Positions 16,545 to 25,457 of a stretch of 64,000 bases of DNA are shown piece by piece. Below the pieces are notes generated by a model. It saw only the letters and a program-made list of their open reading frames with translations, was not told the origin of the DNA and did not search any database. The DNA comes from DASZHJ01 sp035541215 (lineage in GTDB: Bacteria > Pseudomonadota > Alphaproteobacteria > ATCC43930 > CGMCC-115725). The stretch spans positions 26,365-90,364 of the forward strand of contig DATKNV010000017.1 of NCBI GenBank assembly GCA_035541215.1. Reading direction: 5' to 3'. Numbering within the stretch: the first letter of the stretch is position 1; every line of letters begins with the position of its first letter. Position numbers and translations under genes: made by a program.

Positions 16545-17022
16545 CAAGGACAAGGCGCCTCCCGCAGTGAGCGGCCGCGCCTCCGCCCCGTCGATCCTCG
16601 GGGCCGACCTCAAGATCACCGGCGACATCGCGAGCGCCGGCGAGGTGCACGTCTCCGGCGTCGTCAAAGGCGATATCGCCGCGAAGAAGCTCACGATCGG
16701 CGAAGGCGGCTCCGTCATCGGCGCCGTCGAGGCCGAGGTGGCGATGGTCGCGGGGACCCTCACGGGGCGCCTCACGGCGACGACCGTGACGCTCGCGAGT
16801 ACCGCGCGCGTCGTCGCGGACATCACGCACGTCTCGCTCACGATCGAGCCGGGCGCGGTGTTCGAGGGCTATAGCCGCCGGGTCGACACCATCGGCCGGG
16901 AGGAGACGCCGCTGCCGCTCTCCTTGCCTCCCGCGCGCGCGACGGTGACGCCGATCACCGGCGGCAAATCCGCCAGCGCCCTCACCGACGAAAGCCCGCC
17001 CAGCGCGGCGACGGGATCGTAA
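16525..17022 (+). CDS. Bactofilin (polymer-forming cytoskeletal protein)
   Basis: This is a 165-residue bactofilin. The central DUF583 beta-helix (about residues 20-115) shows the regular hydrophobic/glycine repeats, as in ILGADLKITGDI, VHVSGVVKGDI, LTIGEGG and ARVVADIT. A disordered Pro/Ser/Thr tail follows. The best start is TTG at 16525: it yields the usual MFRSSNNKD-type N-terminus, and GGGGAAG lies four to five bases upstream, inside the M23 gene, which it overlaps by 20 bp. Bactofilins polymerise without nucleotides at the inner membrane and position cell-wall enzymes. The overlap implies translational coupling with the peptidase. Confidence 0.88.
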   Translation: MFRSSNNKDKAPPAVSGRASAPSILGADLKITGDIASAGEVHVSGVVKGDIAAKKLTIGEGGSVIGAVEAEVAMVAGTLTGRLTATTVTLASTARVVADITHVSLTIEPGAVFEGYSRRVDTIGREETPLPLSLPPARATVTPITGGKSASALTDESPPSAATGS

Positions 17023-17030
17023 CCGATACC

Positions 17031-18050
17031 CTAGCTCTGCCGCAGCGCCGCGATGTAGGTCTCGCGGTCGACGTTGCCGCCGGAGGCGGTGACGGCGACG
17101 GTCCTGCCGGCGATCGGGAATTTTTCGCTGAGGACCGCGGCGAGCGCCACGGCGCCGCCGGGCTCGACGACGAGCTTCAGCGCGTCGAAGGCGGTCGCCA
17201 TCGCGCGCATGGCCTCCGCGTCCGTGACGGCGAAGCCGCCCTCGAGCAGGCGCTTGTTGATCGCGAAGGTGAGCTCGCCTGGCGTCGGCGCGAGGAGCGC
17301 GTCGCAGATCGAGCGCGCCTTAGGATCGTTGCTGACCCGCTCGCCCGCGAGGAGGGAGCGGCGGGTATCGTCGAAATCTGCGGGCTCGGAGCTGTAGACG
17401 GCGGTGCCGGGACATTCGGCGGCGATCGCGATCGCGATCCCCGCGGTCAAGCCTCCGCCGCCGGTGCAGACGATGACGGCGTCGAGCGTCGCGCCGATGG
17501 CTTTGGCCTGCTGCACGATCTCGAGGCCCGCGGTGCCCTGGCCTGCGATCACCTTCGGCTCGTCATAGGGCGCGACGAGGGCGGCGCCGCGCTCCGCCGC
17601 GATCCGCCGGCCCACCTCCTCGCGGTTCTCGGTGTAGCGGTCGTAGAGCACGACCTCCGCGCCGTAGCCCCTCGTGTTCGCGACCTTTATCGCGGGCGCG
17701 TCCTTGGGCATGACGATGGTGGCGGGAACTCCGAGGAGCTGCGCCGCGGCGGCAACGCCCTGGGCGTGGTTGCCCGAGGAGTAGGTGACGACGCCCGCCC
17801 GGCGCTGGCGCTCGTCGAGCTGGACCAACGTATTGTAGGCGCCGCGGAACTTGAACGAGCCCGTCCGCTGCAGCGCCTCGGCCTTGACCAGGAGGCGGCC
17901 GCCGAGCTTCGCATTCAAGGCCGGCGATTCCAGGAGCGGCGTCAGCACCGCCTTGCCCTTGATGCGCTCGGCTGCGGCACGGATGTCGTTGATTGTGGGA
18001 TGTGCGCGCGTCTCCGCGCTAGAGGGGCTCGAGGAAGGCATCGAGGGCAC
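17031..18050 (-). CDS. PLP-dependent threonine/serine dehydratase family protein
   Basis: This is a 339-residue fold-type II PLP enzyme. The PLP lysine is Lys67 in GSFKFRGA, the phosphate or substrate loop is SSGNHAQG near 92-99, and the glycine-rich phosphate cup is GGGGLTAG near 196-203. A TASGGN segment near the C-terminus precedes the end. It lacks an ACT regulatory domain, so it is a catabolic-type threonine ammonia-lyase or serine racemase/dehydratase rather than biosynthetic IlvA. Its start lies inside the 3' end of the upstream hydrolase gene, a 32-bp overlap, which suggests an operon. ATG 18041 is an alternative start. Confidence 0.88.
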   Translation of the reverse strand: MPSMPSSSPSSAETRAHPTINDIRAAAERIKGKAVLTPLLESPALNAKLGGRLLVKAEALQRTGSFKFRGAYNTLVQLDERQRRAGVVTYSSGNHAQGVAAAAQLLGVPATIVMPKDAPAIKVANTRGYGAEVVLYDRYTENREEVGRRIAAERGAALVAPYDEPKVIAGQGTAGLEIVQQAKAIGATLDAVIVCTGGGGLTAGIAIAIAAECPGTAVYSSEPADFDDTRRSLLAGERVSNDPKARSICDALLAPTPGELTFAINKRLLEGGFAVTDAEAMRAMATAFDALKLVVEPGGAVALAAVLSEKFPIAGRTVAVTASGGNVDRETYIAALRQS

Positions 18051-18873
18051 TCACGGCTTCGGGTTCGCTGAGGGTGGGCGTATGGCCGATATCCGCCACA
18101 GTTACGCAGACCAAATCCGGCTTTTCAAGCGCCATGCGCCGGACCACTTGCTCGGAGAGGACGTCCGAGAGAGCGCCGCGCAGCGAAAGGGCTGGGATGC
18201 GCGCGAGCCCGCGATAGAGCGTCCAGAGGTCCGGCCGCGTCCTCAGCCGGTCCTGCAGCGGCCGCGCGAGATTCAGGTCCCAGTCGAAGTGCAGAAGTCC
18301 GTCCTCTCCCTTGCGATAGGTGTGCTCTGCGAGGCGGAGCCACCAGTCGCGATCCGCCTTGGGCGCGAGATGCGGCAGGAGATGCTTCAGGAACCGCGCC
18401 GCATGCTCCATGTCCGGCATTGGATGGTCCTTGCCGACATAGTCGAGGATCCGCGCCAGTCCTGATCCCTCGAGCTCCGGGCCGATGTCGTTGAGCACGA
18501 CGGCTGCAACCGCGAGGGGCCGCAGCACCGCAAGTCCCATCGCTAGAAGCCCGCCCATCGAGGTGCCGATGACGATCGCGCGTCCCACGCCCGTCGCCGT
18601 CAGCAGGTGCAGGGCGTCGTTCAGATAGGTCCGTGGCTCGTAGTTCCGCCAGTTGCGGTCGTAGTCGGAGCGGCCGCGGCCGCGGTAGTCGGGACAAAGT
18701 ACGCGGCGCTCGCGCGCGAGCCGCAGCGCCACCTCGTGATAATCGGCGCTGTTGCGCGTGAGTCCGGCGAGGCAGAGGACGGCGGTCTTGCTCGCGAGCG
18801 CGTCACCGTAGTCGCGATAATAGAGCTGAAGCCCGTCCTGCCCGGTGAGCCGGCGCTCGCGATAGCCCTGCAT
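18019..18873 (-). CDS. Alpha/beta hydrolase
   Basis: This is a 284-residue alpha/beta-hydrolase. The oxyanion region LCLAGLTRNSADY is near residues 33-45, the motif DYRGRGRSDYD near 62-72, the nucleophile Ser105 in GTSMGG, and the histidine in DIGHTPTL near the C-terminus. It is the middle member of a leftward group (dehalogenase, hydrolase, dehydratase). The 15-bp gap from the dehalogenase and the overlap with the dehydratase support co-transcription. The substrate is unknown; the fold covers esterases, haloalkane dehalogenases and C-C hydrolases. Confidence 0.88.
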   Translation of the reverse strand: MQGYRERRLTGQDGLQLYYRDYGDALASKTAVLCLAGLTRNSADYHEVALRLARERRVLCPDYRGRGRSDYDRNWRNYEPRTYLNDALHLLTATGVGRAIVIGTSMGGLLAMGLAVLRPLAVAAVVLNDIGPELEGSGLARILDYVGKDHPMPDMEHAARFLKHLLPHLAPKADRDWWLRLAEHTYRKGEDGLLHFDWDLNLARPLQDRLRTRPDLWTLYRGLARIPALSLRGALSDVLSEQVVRRMALEKPDLVCVTVADIGHTPTLSEPEAVSALDAFLEPL

Positions 18874-18888
18874 CGCCGCGCTTTCGCC

Positions 18889-19575
18889 TCAGAGCCCGAG
18901 CAAGCCCGGCAGCGCCTGGAGCGTCGGGATTTCCGCGGCGAGCGTGCCCGGCAGGCGCTCACGCGGCGCGCCGCCGCGATTGGCCCAGACGGCGCGGAAG
19001 CCGAAATGGGCGGCGCCGGCGGCGTCCCAGCCGTTCGAGGAGACGAAGCAGATGCGCTCCGCCGGCAGCTTCAGGCGGCGCGTCACGAGCTCGTATACGC
19101 TACGATGCGGCTTGTAGATGCCGGCCTCCTCGATCGAGAGCACGTCGTCGAGCAATCCCTCGACCCCCGCGCTCTTGACCGCCGCCTCGAGCATCGCCGG
19201 AGAGCCGTTCGAGAGGATCGCGGCCGGGCGCTTGGCGCGCCGCAGCGCCTCGAGCGCGCGGCGCGCGTCGGGAAACGCCTCGATGTTGAGGAAGAGGTCC
19301 ATGAGGCGCTCGCGCAGCGCGGCGTTCTCGATCCCGAGGCTCGCCATCGCGAAATCGAGTGCCTCGCCCGTCACCTGCCAGAAATCGGCGTGCGTCCCCA
19401 TCAGGCTCCTGAGCCAGCTGTATTCGAGCTGGCGCGTGCGCCAGAGCTGGCCCAGCGCCTCCGCCTTGTCGCCGAGCGCGTCGCGGCAGCGCTTCGAGGC
19501 CGAGAGAAAATCGAAGAGCGTGCCATAAGCGTCGAAGACACAGGCGGCGGTGTCGGAGAGCCCGGCGGCAGGCAT
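18889..19575 (-). CDS. Haloacid dehalogenase, type II
   Basis: This is a 228-residue HAD-superfamily hydrolase of the L-2-haloacid dehalogenase type. Motif I is FDAYGTLFD with nucleophile Asp15, motif II is LSNGSP near 116-121, the motif III lysine is in IYKPHRSVYEL near 150, and SSNGWDAAGA follows near 174-183. These residues fit type II dehalogenases, which convert 2-haloacids such as chloroacetate to hydroxyacids. A phosphatase role is less likely given the DAYGTLFD and SNGWD pattern. ATG 19575 is chosen because an upstream in-frame start adds a stretch that overlaps the transglycosylase gene. Confidence 0.87.
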   Translation of the reverse strand: MPAAGLSDTAACVFDAYGTLFDFLSASKRCRDALGDKAEALGQLWRTRQLEYSWLRSLMGTHADFWQVTGEALDFAMASLGIENAALRERLMDLFLNIEAFPDARRALEALRRAKRPAAILSNGSPAMLEAAVKSAGVEGLLDDVLSIEEAGIYKPHRSVYELVTRRLKLPAERICFVSSNGWDAAGAAHFGFRAVWANRGGAPRERLPGTLAAEIPTLQALPGLLGL

Positions 19576-19597
19576 CGGCGTACTCCCGGTGAGCGGC

Positions 19598-21592
19598 TCA
19601 GCGCTTGAGGTCGGTCGGCAGCGAGAAGGCAAGGGCGCGATCGCCGAGCCGCAGGCGGTAGACCTGCAGGTTCTCCATCACGCGCTGGACGTAATTGCGG
19701 GTCTCGGAGAAGGGGATCGATTCCACCCAATCCACGACGTCGGTATCGCCCGCACGGGGATCGCCGAGATCGCGCAGCCACTGATTGACCCGCGCGGGCC
19801 CCGCATTGTAGGCGGCGACGGCGAGGAGGTAGGAGCCGCCGTAGCGACCGAGCAGGCCCTCGAGATAGGCGCGGCCGAGAGTGATGTTGTAGCCGACGTC
19901 GTTGAGGAGCCGCTGCTGCGAGAACGGGAGCTCGAGCTGGCGCGCCATGGTCTTGGCCGTCCCGGGCATGAGCTGCATCATCCCGCGGGCGCCCGCGCGG
20001 CTCACCGCGAACTGGTCGAAGCCGCTCTCCTGGCGCGTCATCGCCAGCACCAGCGGCTGCTCGACGCTGCCGCCATCGGGAATCTCCGCGAGCGGATAGC
20101 CCTCGGCGAGCAGCGTGACGCCGACGTAGCTCGCGCGCCGCGCGGCGGTGACGGCGAGGTCCGGCCGCCCGATCTCCTGCGCGAGCGCCGCGATCAGGGC
20201 GTGCTCGGCCGGGCTCGTGGCGTCGTCGCTGAGGCGCAGAACGAAGCGCTTGGCGAAATCCGCGGCCTCGGCCTCGCCGAGCGCTCGGGCGATGCGCACG
20301 AGGTCCTTGGCCTCGAAGGCGGCGCGATCCTGCGGCGTGGGCCGCGGCTCCTCGAGCACCGCCGCCCTTCCGTCGGCCCCGATCTGCGCCGCCGAGAGCT
20401 GGCCGTAATAGGTCGCGAGATGCTTGGCGGCGATCGCGTACCACTTGGCGGCTCCCGCGCGGTCGCCCTGCGCCTCCGCGCTGCGGGCGGCCCAATAGGC
20501 GCCGCGCGCGACGCTCACGGGGCGCGAGACCTCCGCGGAGAGGCGCCGGAAATGCTCGCTCGCGGCGGCGGGGTCCTTGAGAAAGCGCAGCGCGATCCAG
20601 CCCGCGAGAAACTCCGCGTCGGCGTAGCTTGCGCCGCTGGTCATGCCGTGCCGCGCCGCCAGCCGGTAGGCGAGGGTGATGTCGCCGTTCAGGAGCGCGT
20701 GGCGCGCGAGCAGCTCGCGCTCGCTCCACCAAGCCTGCGCACGGCCGAGGTCCTTCGGCGCGTGGTCGAGGATCTCGACGGCGCCGTCCCATTGATCCGA
20801 GCGGCGGCGCCAGCGCATGCGCTCGAAGAGGAGGCCGGGATCGTTGAGGCGCTCGCGCGGAACCTGCCGCAGCAGCTTTTCCGCGTTCGAGGCCTGATGC
20901 GCGAGGGCGATCCGAGCTTCGGCCGCCTTGCGGTGCCCGGCGTCGACCATGCTGAGCATGCGCCGCGCGGCCTCGAAGCGCCCGTCCCAGAGGAACCCGT
21001 CGAGGCGCTGGGCGTGATCGGCGGGACGCAGATAGGCCCCGTATTTCTGCAGGATCGCCTTCTCGTCGAAGGGGCCGAATTCCGTGGCGATCCAGACTTG
21101 GCGGATTTCCGTCACCGCGCGGTCGGTCTCGCCGCGCGCGAGCCAGTAGTCGGCGTAGCGCAGCCGGCCTATCGGCGTCACCGGCGGGTATTGCGCAAAC
21201 CAGCGCGCGAGCTCGTCGCTCCCCGCGGTGGCGAGCGCCTCCTCCGCGCGCTGATGCAGGAGCTGTAGTCCCGGCCAGCCCGGATTGGCCGCAATGAATC
21301 CCGTGATGTCCTGGAAGCTGGCGCCGGAATTCGCGCGGCTCAAGTCGAGGAACCGGATCACCTTCGCGAGGATCTTGTCTTGCGCGCCGTCCGCGGCGTG
21401 GTAGGCGCCGCCCCAGTCGCCGGCGCGGACGGCCTCGAAGGCGAGACGGTAGGCCTGGCGGTCCCCGTCCGAGAGGACGGCCGCGCGCGCGATACTCAGC
21501 GGCAGCATCAGAAGGATGGCCAGGACGAGCGGGCGAATGAACGTTCTCACCAGAGCTCCTCGCCGGCGCGTCGCGGCGGAAAACCGAGGCAT
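19598..21592 (-). CDS. Soluble lytic murein transglycosylase (Slt family)
   Basis: This is a 664-residue secreted enzyme with an N-terminal signal sequence (hydrophobic core about residues 18-36, ending near SIARA-AV). A long alpha-superhelical U/L domain follows (about 40-490). The C-terminal SLT domain (about 505-640) has catalytic Glu522 in TRQESGF, then GARGMMQLMPGTA and AYNAGPARV. It cleaves the MurNAc-GlcNAc bond of peptidoglycan with anhydro-muropeptide formation. The dehalogenase gene starts 22 bp after its stop, so the four leftward genes may be one unit. It is divergent from dapA across a 129-bp gap. Confidence 0.92.
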   Translation of the reverse strand: MPRFSAATRRRGALVRTFIRPLVLAILLMLPLSIARAAVLSDGDRQAYRLAFEAVRAGDWGGAYHAADGAQDKILAKVIRFLDLSRANSGASFQDITGFIAANPGWPGLQLLHQRAEEALATAGSDELARWFAQYPPVTPIGRLRYADYWLARGETDRAVTEIRQVWIATEFGPFDEKAILQKYGAYLRPADHAQRLDGFLWDGRFEAARRMLSMVDAGHRKAAEARIALAHQASNAEKLLRQVPRERLNDPGLLFERMRWRRRSDQWDGAVEILDHAPKDLGRAQAWWSERELLARHALLNGDITLAYRLAARHGMTSGASYADAEFLAGWIALRFLKDPAAASEHFRRLSAEVSRPVSVARGAYWAARSAEAQGDRAGAAKWYAIAAKHLATYYGQLSAAQIGADGRAAVLEEPRPTPQDRAAFEAKDLVRIARALGEAEAADFAKRFVLRLSDDATSPAEHALIAALAQEIGRPDLAVTAARRASYVGVTLLAEGYPLAEIPDGGSVEQPLVLAMTRQESGFDQFAVSRAGARGMMQLMPGTAKTMARQLELPFSQQRLLNDVGYNITLGRAYLEGLLGRYGGSYLLAVAAYNAGPARVNQWLRDLGDPRAGDTDVVDWVESIPFSETRNYVQRVMENLQVYRLRLGDRALAFSLPTDLKR

Positions 21593-21721
21593 TGCCGCAT
21601 TTTAACGGGGCAGCCTGACCCTGTACAAGCATTGCTCGGGATATTGCCGCGGATTGCTCGTAACGATATCTTTACCGATGGCTGGCGCGTCCGCCCGCCT
21701 TCCGCCGCGTGGAGGTTCGCC

Positions 21722-22597
21722 ATGTTCAAGGGCTCGTTCGTCGCGCTCATCACCCCGTTCCGCAGTGGAGCGGTGGACGAGAAGAGCTTCAGGGACTTCG
21801 TGGAGTGGCAGATCGCAGAGGGCACGCACGGCCTCGTCCCCTGCGGCACGACCGGCGAGTCGCCGACCCTGAGCCACCCCGAGCACAAGCGCGTCGTCGA
21901 GATCTGCATCGAGGTAGCCAAGGGCCGCCGGCCGGTGGTCGCTGGCACCGGCTCCAACTCGACGCAGGAGGCGATCGACCTGACGCGGCACGCGAAGAAA
22001 GCGGGGGCGGATGCCGCGCTCATCGTCAATCCCTACTACAACAAGCCGACCCAGGAAGGGCTCTACCAGCACTTCAAGGCGATCCACGACGCCGTGGACC
22101 TCCCGATCGTGATCTACAACATCCCCGGCCGCACCGCCGTCGACATGAGCGTCGCCACCATGGCGCGGCTCGCGAAGCTCCCGAACGTGATCGGCGTCAA
22201 GGACGCGACCAACGATCTCGCGCGGCCCTTGCGCACACGCGAGGCGATCGGCGCGGAGTTCTGCATGCTCTCGGGCGAGGATCACACCGCACTCGCCTTC
22301 TTGGCGCAGGGCGGCGACGGCTGCATCTCCGTCACCGCGAACGTGGCGCCGCGGGCTTGCGCGGACATGCACGACGCCTGGCAGAAGGGCGATGTCGGCC
22401 GCGCCATGAAGATCAACCAACGCCTGCTGCCTCTGCACGACAGCCTCTTCGCGGAGACGAGCCCGGCGCCCGTCAAGTTCGCGGCCTCTCTTCTCGGCAA
22501 ATGCACGGCCGAGGTGCGGCTGCCGCTGGTGGTGCCGTTGCCGGAGACGCAGGAGAAGGTGCGTCAGGCGATGCGGCACGCCGGCGTTCTCAACTGA
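21722..22597 (+). CDS. dapA: 4-hydroxy-tetrahydrodipicolinate synthase
   Basis: This is a 291-residue TIM-barrel lyase of lysine and diaminopimelate biosynthesis. It condenses pyruvate with aspartate semialdehyde. The Schiff-base Lys160 is in VIGVKDATND, Tyr132 is in IYNIPGRT, and the GTTGES loop is at 42-47; all are conserved. ATG 21722 is preceded by GTGGAGG; the conserved N-terminus FKGSFVALITPF starts here. It is followed 25 bp later by smpB on the same strand, a common alphaproteobacterial order. Confidence 0.97.
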   Translation: MFKGSFVALITPFRSGAVDEKSFRDFVEWQIAEGTHGLVPCGTTGESPTLSHPEHKRVVEICIEVAKGRRPVVAGTGSNSTQEAIDLTRHAKKAGADAALIVNPYYNKPTQEGLYQHFKAIHDAVDLPIVIYNIPGRTAVDMSVATMARLAKLPNVIGVKDATNDLARPLRTREAIGAEFCMLSGEDHTALAFLAQGGDGCISVTANVAPRACADMHDAWQKGDVGRAMKINQRLLPLHDSLFAETSPAPVKFAASLLGKCTAEVRLPLVVPLPETQEKVRQAMRHAGVLN

Positions 22598-22622
22598 GCG
22601 CCGGAGGCTTTCCCCGGGCTCC

Positions 22623-23084
22623 ATGGCGCGCGAGACCGACCGCTTCATTGCGCAAAACCGCAAGGCGCGTCACGACTACCTGATCACGGACACGCTCGAA
22701 GCCGGGCTCATGCTCGTGGGCACGGAGGTGAAGTCGTTGCGCAAGGGCGGAGCCAGCATCGGCGAATCCTACGCCGCCGAGCGCGACGGCGCGCTCTATC
22801 TCATGAACGCGAACATCCCCGAATATCCCGCGGCGCGCTTCAATCACGAGCCGCGCCGGCCGCGGAAATTGCTGGTCCACAAGAAGGAGCTCGACCGGCT
22901 CCTGGGCGCGGTGACGCGCGAGCACATGACGCTCATCCCGCTGGGCCTCTATTTCAACGAGCGCGGCCGCGCCAAGGTTCAGCTCGGCCTCGCCAAGGGC
23001 AAGCGAAAGGCCGACAAGCGCGCGGCCGAGAAGGAGCGGGATTGGAAGCGCGACAAGGCCCGGATCATGCGCGCGCGCGGATAG
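22623..23084 (+). CDS. smpB: SsrA-binding protein (trans-translation)
   Basis: This is a 153-residue SmpB. It shows the family opening with IAQNRKARHDYLI, the central GTEVKSLRKGGASIGESYA, and the basic C-terminal tail with KRAAEKERDWKRDKARIM that enters the ribosomal decoding site. It delivers tmRNA to stalled ribosomes. The tmRNA gene itself was not recognised in this window. It is co-directional with dapA. Confidence 0.97.
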   Translation: MARETDRFIAQNRKARHDYLITDTLEAGLMLVGTEVKSLRKGGASIGESYAAERDGALYLMNANIPEYPAARFNHEPRRPRKLLVHKKELDRLLGAVTREHMTLIPLGLYFNERGRAKVQLGLAKGKRKADKRAAEKERDWKRDKARIMRARG

Positions 23085-23150
23085 CGCGCATTTTATGGTT
23101 AACCCCGTGTTAGGAGACGGTGCCGCACGCTCGCAGCTCTGGAGGTGCGC

Positions 23151-24140
23151 GTGCGCTCGCTCGTCGATGCCATCGGCCATACCCCGCTGGTGCCGCTCAG
23201 GCGGATGATCCCGCAGCGGCACGTCACCGTGCTCGCGAAGCTGGAATTCATCTCGCCCACCGGCAGCATCAAGGACCGGATCGCCCGCCACATCATCCTC
23301 AAGGCCGAGCGCGAGGGGCGGCTCAAGCCCGGCGGGACCATCATCGAGAGCACCTCGGGGAATACCGGCGCCGCCGTCGCGATGATCGCGGCCGCGCGCG
23401 GCTACCGCGCGATCCTCGTCATGCCCGCGAAGGCCAGCATCGAGAAGCAGCTGGCGGCCCGCGCGCTCGGCGCCGAGGTGATCGTCTCGCCGCCCGATGC
23501 CAAGCCCGGCGACCCCGAGCACTACGTGCAGAAGTCGCTCGACCTCGCGCGCGAGATTCCCGGCGCCTTCCGGATCAATCAGTATGACAACCCGGACAAT
23601 CCAGAGGCGCATTATCTCAGCACCGGCCCCGAGATCTGGGAGCAATGCGGCGGGCGCATCGACTATTTCGTGGCAGCCGGGAGCACCGGCGGCACCGTCT
23701 CCGGCACCGGCCGCTATCTCAAGGAGCGGAACCCCGCGCTCAAGGTGGTGCTGCCGGACCCCGCGGGCTCGATCTACGCGCCCTACTTCCGCACCGGCTC
23801 CTTCGATGCGAGCCACAAGCGCAAATACCAGGTCGAGGGCGTCGGCAAGGACCACATCGTCGAGTGCATGGATTTCAGCGTGATCGACGAGGTCATGACC
23901 TTCAGCGATCAGGACGCCTTCGGCGCGGCGCGGCGTCTCGCGCGTCTCGAGGGCATTCTCGCGGGCGGCAGCTCCGGCGCCAATGTCTGGGCCGCAATGA
24001 AGCTCGCGGAGCGGCTCGACCGCGAGGCCGTCATCGTCACGGTGTTGCCGGACAGCGGCCTCAAGTACTTCTCGAAATTCTACGACGACCACTGGCTTGC
24101 CGAGCACTGCGGCGAGGCGAGCCCGCTCGCAGCGGGCTAG
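23151..24140 (+). CDS. Cystathionine beta-synthase / cysteine synthase family PLP enzyme
   Basis: This is a 329-residue fold-type II PLP enzyme without C-terminal CBS domains. The PLP Lys41 is in PTGSIKDR, the substrate loop STSGNTGAA is near 67, and the phosphate loop GSTGGTVSGTGRYLKE near 176. The segment PDPAGSIYAPYF is more like cystathionine beta-synthase than CysK. The start is GTG at 23151, five bases after GGAGG; a GTG two codons earlier is possible. It would join serine or O-acetylserine with homocysteine or sulfide. It converges on the next gene with a four-base overlap. Confidence 0.86.
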   Translation: MRSLVDAIGHTPLVPLRRMIPQRHVTVLAKLEFISPTGSIKDRIARHIILKAEREGRLKPGGTIIESTSGNTGAAVAMIAAARGYRAILVMPAKASIEKQLAARALGAEVIVSPPDAKPGDPEHYVQKSLDLAREIPGAFRINQYDNPDNPEAHYLSTGPEIWEQCGGRIDYFVAAGSTGGTVSGTGRYLKERNPALKVVLPDPAGSIYAPYFRTGSFDASHKRKYQVEGVGKDHIVECMDFSVIDEVMTFSDQDAFGAARRLARLEGILAGGSSGANVWAAMKLAERLDREAVIVTVLPDSGLKYFSKFYDDHWLAEHCGEASPLAAG

Positions 24141-24778
24141 CGCGCGCCGCCGAGCCGCCGGCGAATCTCCTCCAGCACCGCCTCGAACATCGCGGGCGTA
24201 AGCACGCCCGTGCTCGTGTTGTAGCGCGAGCAGTGATAGCTGTCGGCGAGCAGCACGCCCGTTTGGAGGGCGTGAAGCGCGCCGTGCTTGAAGGGATACG
24301 CCGATTTCCGCTGCGCGAGCGCGCCCAGGACGGCGTTGTGGGCGATGGCGCCGAGGGCGAGTATCGCGCGGAGCTCCGGCATCGCCGCTATTTCCTCCGA
24401 GAGGAAGGCGCCGCAGGCCGCGATCTCCACGGTCTCCGGCTTGTTCTCGGGCGGCACGCAGCGGACGGCGTTGGTGATGCGGCAGTCCCGGAGCTCGAGC
24501 CCGTCATCGGCGCGCGCGGCGTAGGTGCCGCGGGCGAAGCCGGATTTGAGGAGCGTCGCGTAGAGGAGATCGCCGGCGTAGTCGCCGGTGAAGGGGCGGC
24601 CGGTGCGGTTGGCACCCTTGAGCCCGGGCGCCAGGCCCACGATCAGAAGTCTCGCGTCGAGCCCGCCGAAGGACGGAACCGGCGCATTGTGCCATTCGCG
24701 ATGACTTGCGCGCTGGGCCCGGCGGAACTCGACGAGACGGGGGCAGCGCGGGCAGTCGTGACCGGGCTCCGCGCTCAC
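24137..24778 (-). CDS. Uracil-DNA glycosylase, family 5 (UDGb type)
   Basis: This is a 213-residue Fe-S uracil-DNA glycosylase. Motif 1 is GLAPGLKGANRTGRPFTGD (residues 48-66), in which the second Ala-Pro-Gly lacks the Glu of family 4, so it fits family 5. Motif 2 is SYHCSRYNTSTG near 178-190. Cys9, Cys12, Cys107 and Cys122 are placed to hold a 4Fe-4S cluster. It excises uracil and other deaminated bases. The start is GTG, overlapping the stop of the NYN gene (GTGA), so the two are co-translated. Confidence 0.88.
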   Translation of the reverse strand: MSAEPGHDCPRCPRLVEFRRAQRASHREWHNAPVPSFGGLDARLLIVGLAPGLKGANRTGRPFTGDYAGDLLYATLLKSGFARGTYAARADDGLELRDCRITNAVRCVPPENKPETVEIAACGAFLSEEIAAMPELRAILALGAIAHNAVLGALAQRKSAYPFKHGALHALQTGVLLADSYHCSRYNTSTGVLTPAMFEAVLEEIRRRLGGAR

Positions 24779-25353
24779 TCGATGTCGTTATGGTGAGCGG
24801 GCGCGGCGGCGGGCCGGGAGCTCTCGTCGCGTACCCGCATGATCTGCGGCGCCAGGTCCTGCAGCTCGATGAAGGTATCGGCCTGCCGGCGGAGGTCGTC
24901 CGCGACCATCGGCGGCTGCGAGCGCAGCGTCGAGACCACGCTCACGCGCACGCCCCTGCGCTGTACGGCCTCGACGAGGCGGCGGAAATCGCCGTCGCCC
25001 GAGAACAGCACGGCGTGATCGAGGTATTGCGCCATCTCCAGCATGTCGATCGCGAGCTCGATGTCCATGTTGCCCTTGATCTTGCGGCGGCCCATTGCGT
25101 CCGTGTACTCCTTGGTCGGCTTCGTCACCATCGTGTAGCCGTTGTAGTCGAGCCAATCCACGAGCGGACGCAGTGGGGAATATTCCTGATCCTCGATGAG
25201 CGCGGTGTAGTAAAAGGCGCGGATCAAGCGACCCTTGCCGGCGAAGAGATCGAGGAGGCGCTTGTAGTCGATGTCGAAGCCGAGGCCGCGCGCGGCGGCG
25301 TAGAGATTGGCTCCATCGATGAAAATCGCGATCCTCTCCTGAGCGTAAAACAT
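24775..25353 (-). CDS. NYN-domain (LabA/DUF88-like) putative ribonuclease
   Basis: This is a 192-residue NYN-domain protein. The first acidic motif is IFIDGANLY with Asp13, the second is NMDIELAIDML near 95-105, and the third is LFSGDGDFRRLV near 115-126; together they form the PIN-like metal site. The residues fit a cytoplasmic single-strand RNase. An in-frame ATG 19 codons upstream adds an unlikely Cys-rich segment, so ATG 25353 is chosen. The gene commonly lies next to folK and rpoZ in alphaproteobacteria. Its RNA target is unknown. Confidence 0.88.
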   Translation of the reverse strand: MFYAQERIAIFIDGANLYAAARGLGFDIDYKRLLDLFAGKGRLIRAFYYTALIEDQEYSPLRPLVDWLDYNGYTMVTKPTKEYTDAMGRRKIKGNMDIELAIDMLEMAQYLDHAVLFSGDGDFRRLVEAVQRRGVRVSVVSTLRSQPPMVADDLRRQADTFIELQDLAPQIMRVRDESSRPAAAPAHHNDIE

Positions 25354-25457
25354 GTCGCATGAAACTCCCGAAAAAATTGGTGTGCGGCAATGGCATCTAG
25401 CGAGCCACAATTAGCGGCCCATCTTCCGAGGGCGTCAAGGCGCAGGACCGCCGCTCG

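Noticed and set aside
23085..23150. tmRNA gene next to smpB
   Set aside because: The gap is only 66 bp and shows no tRNA-like end or tag-coding segment.
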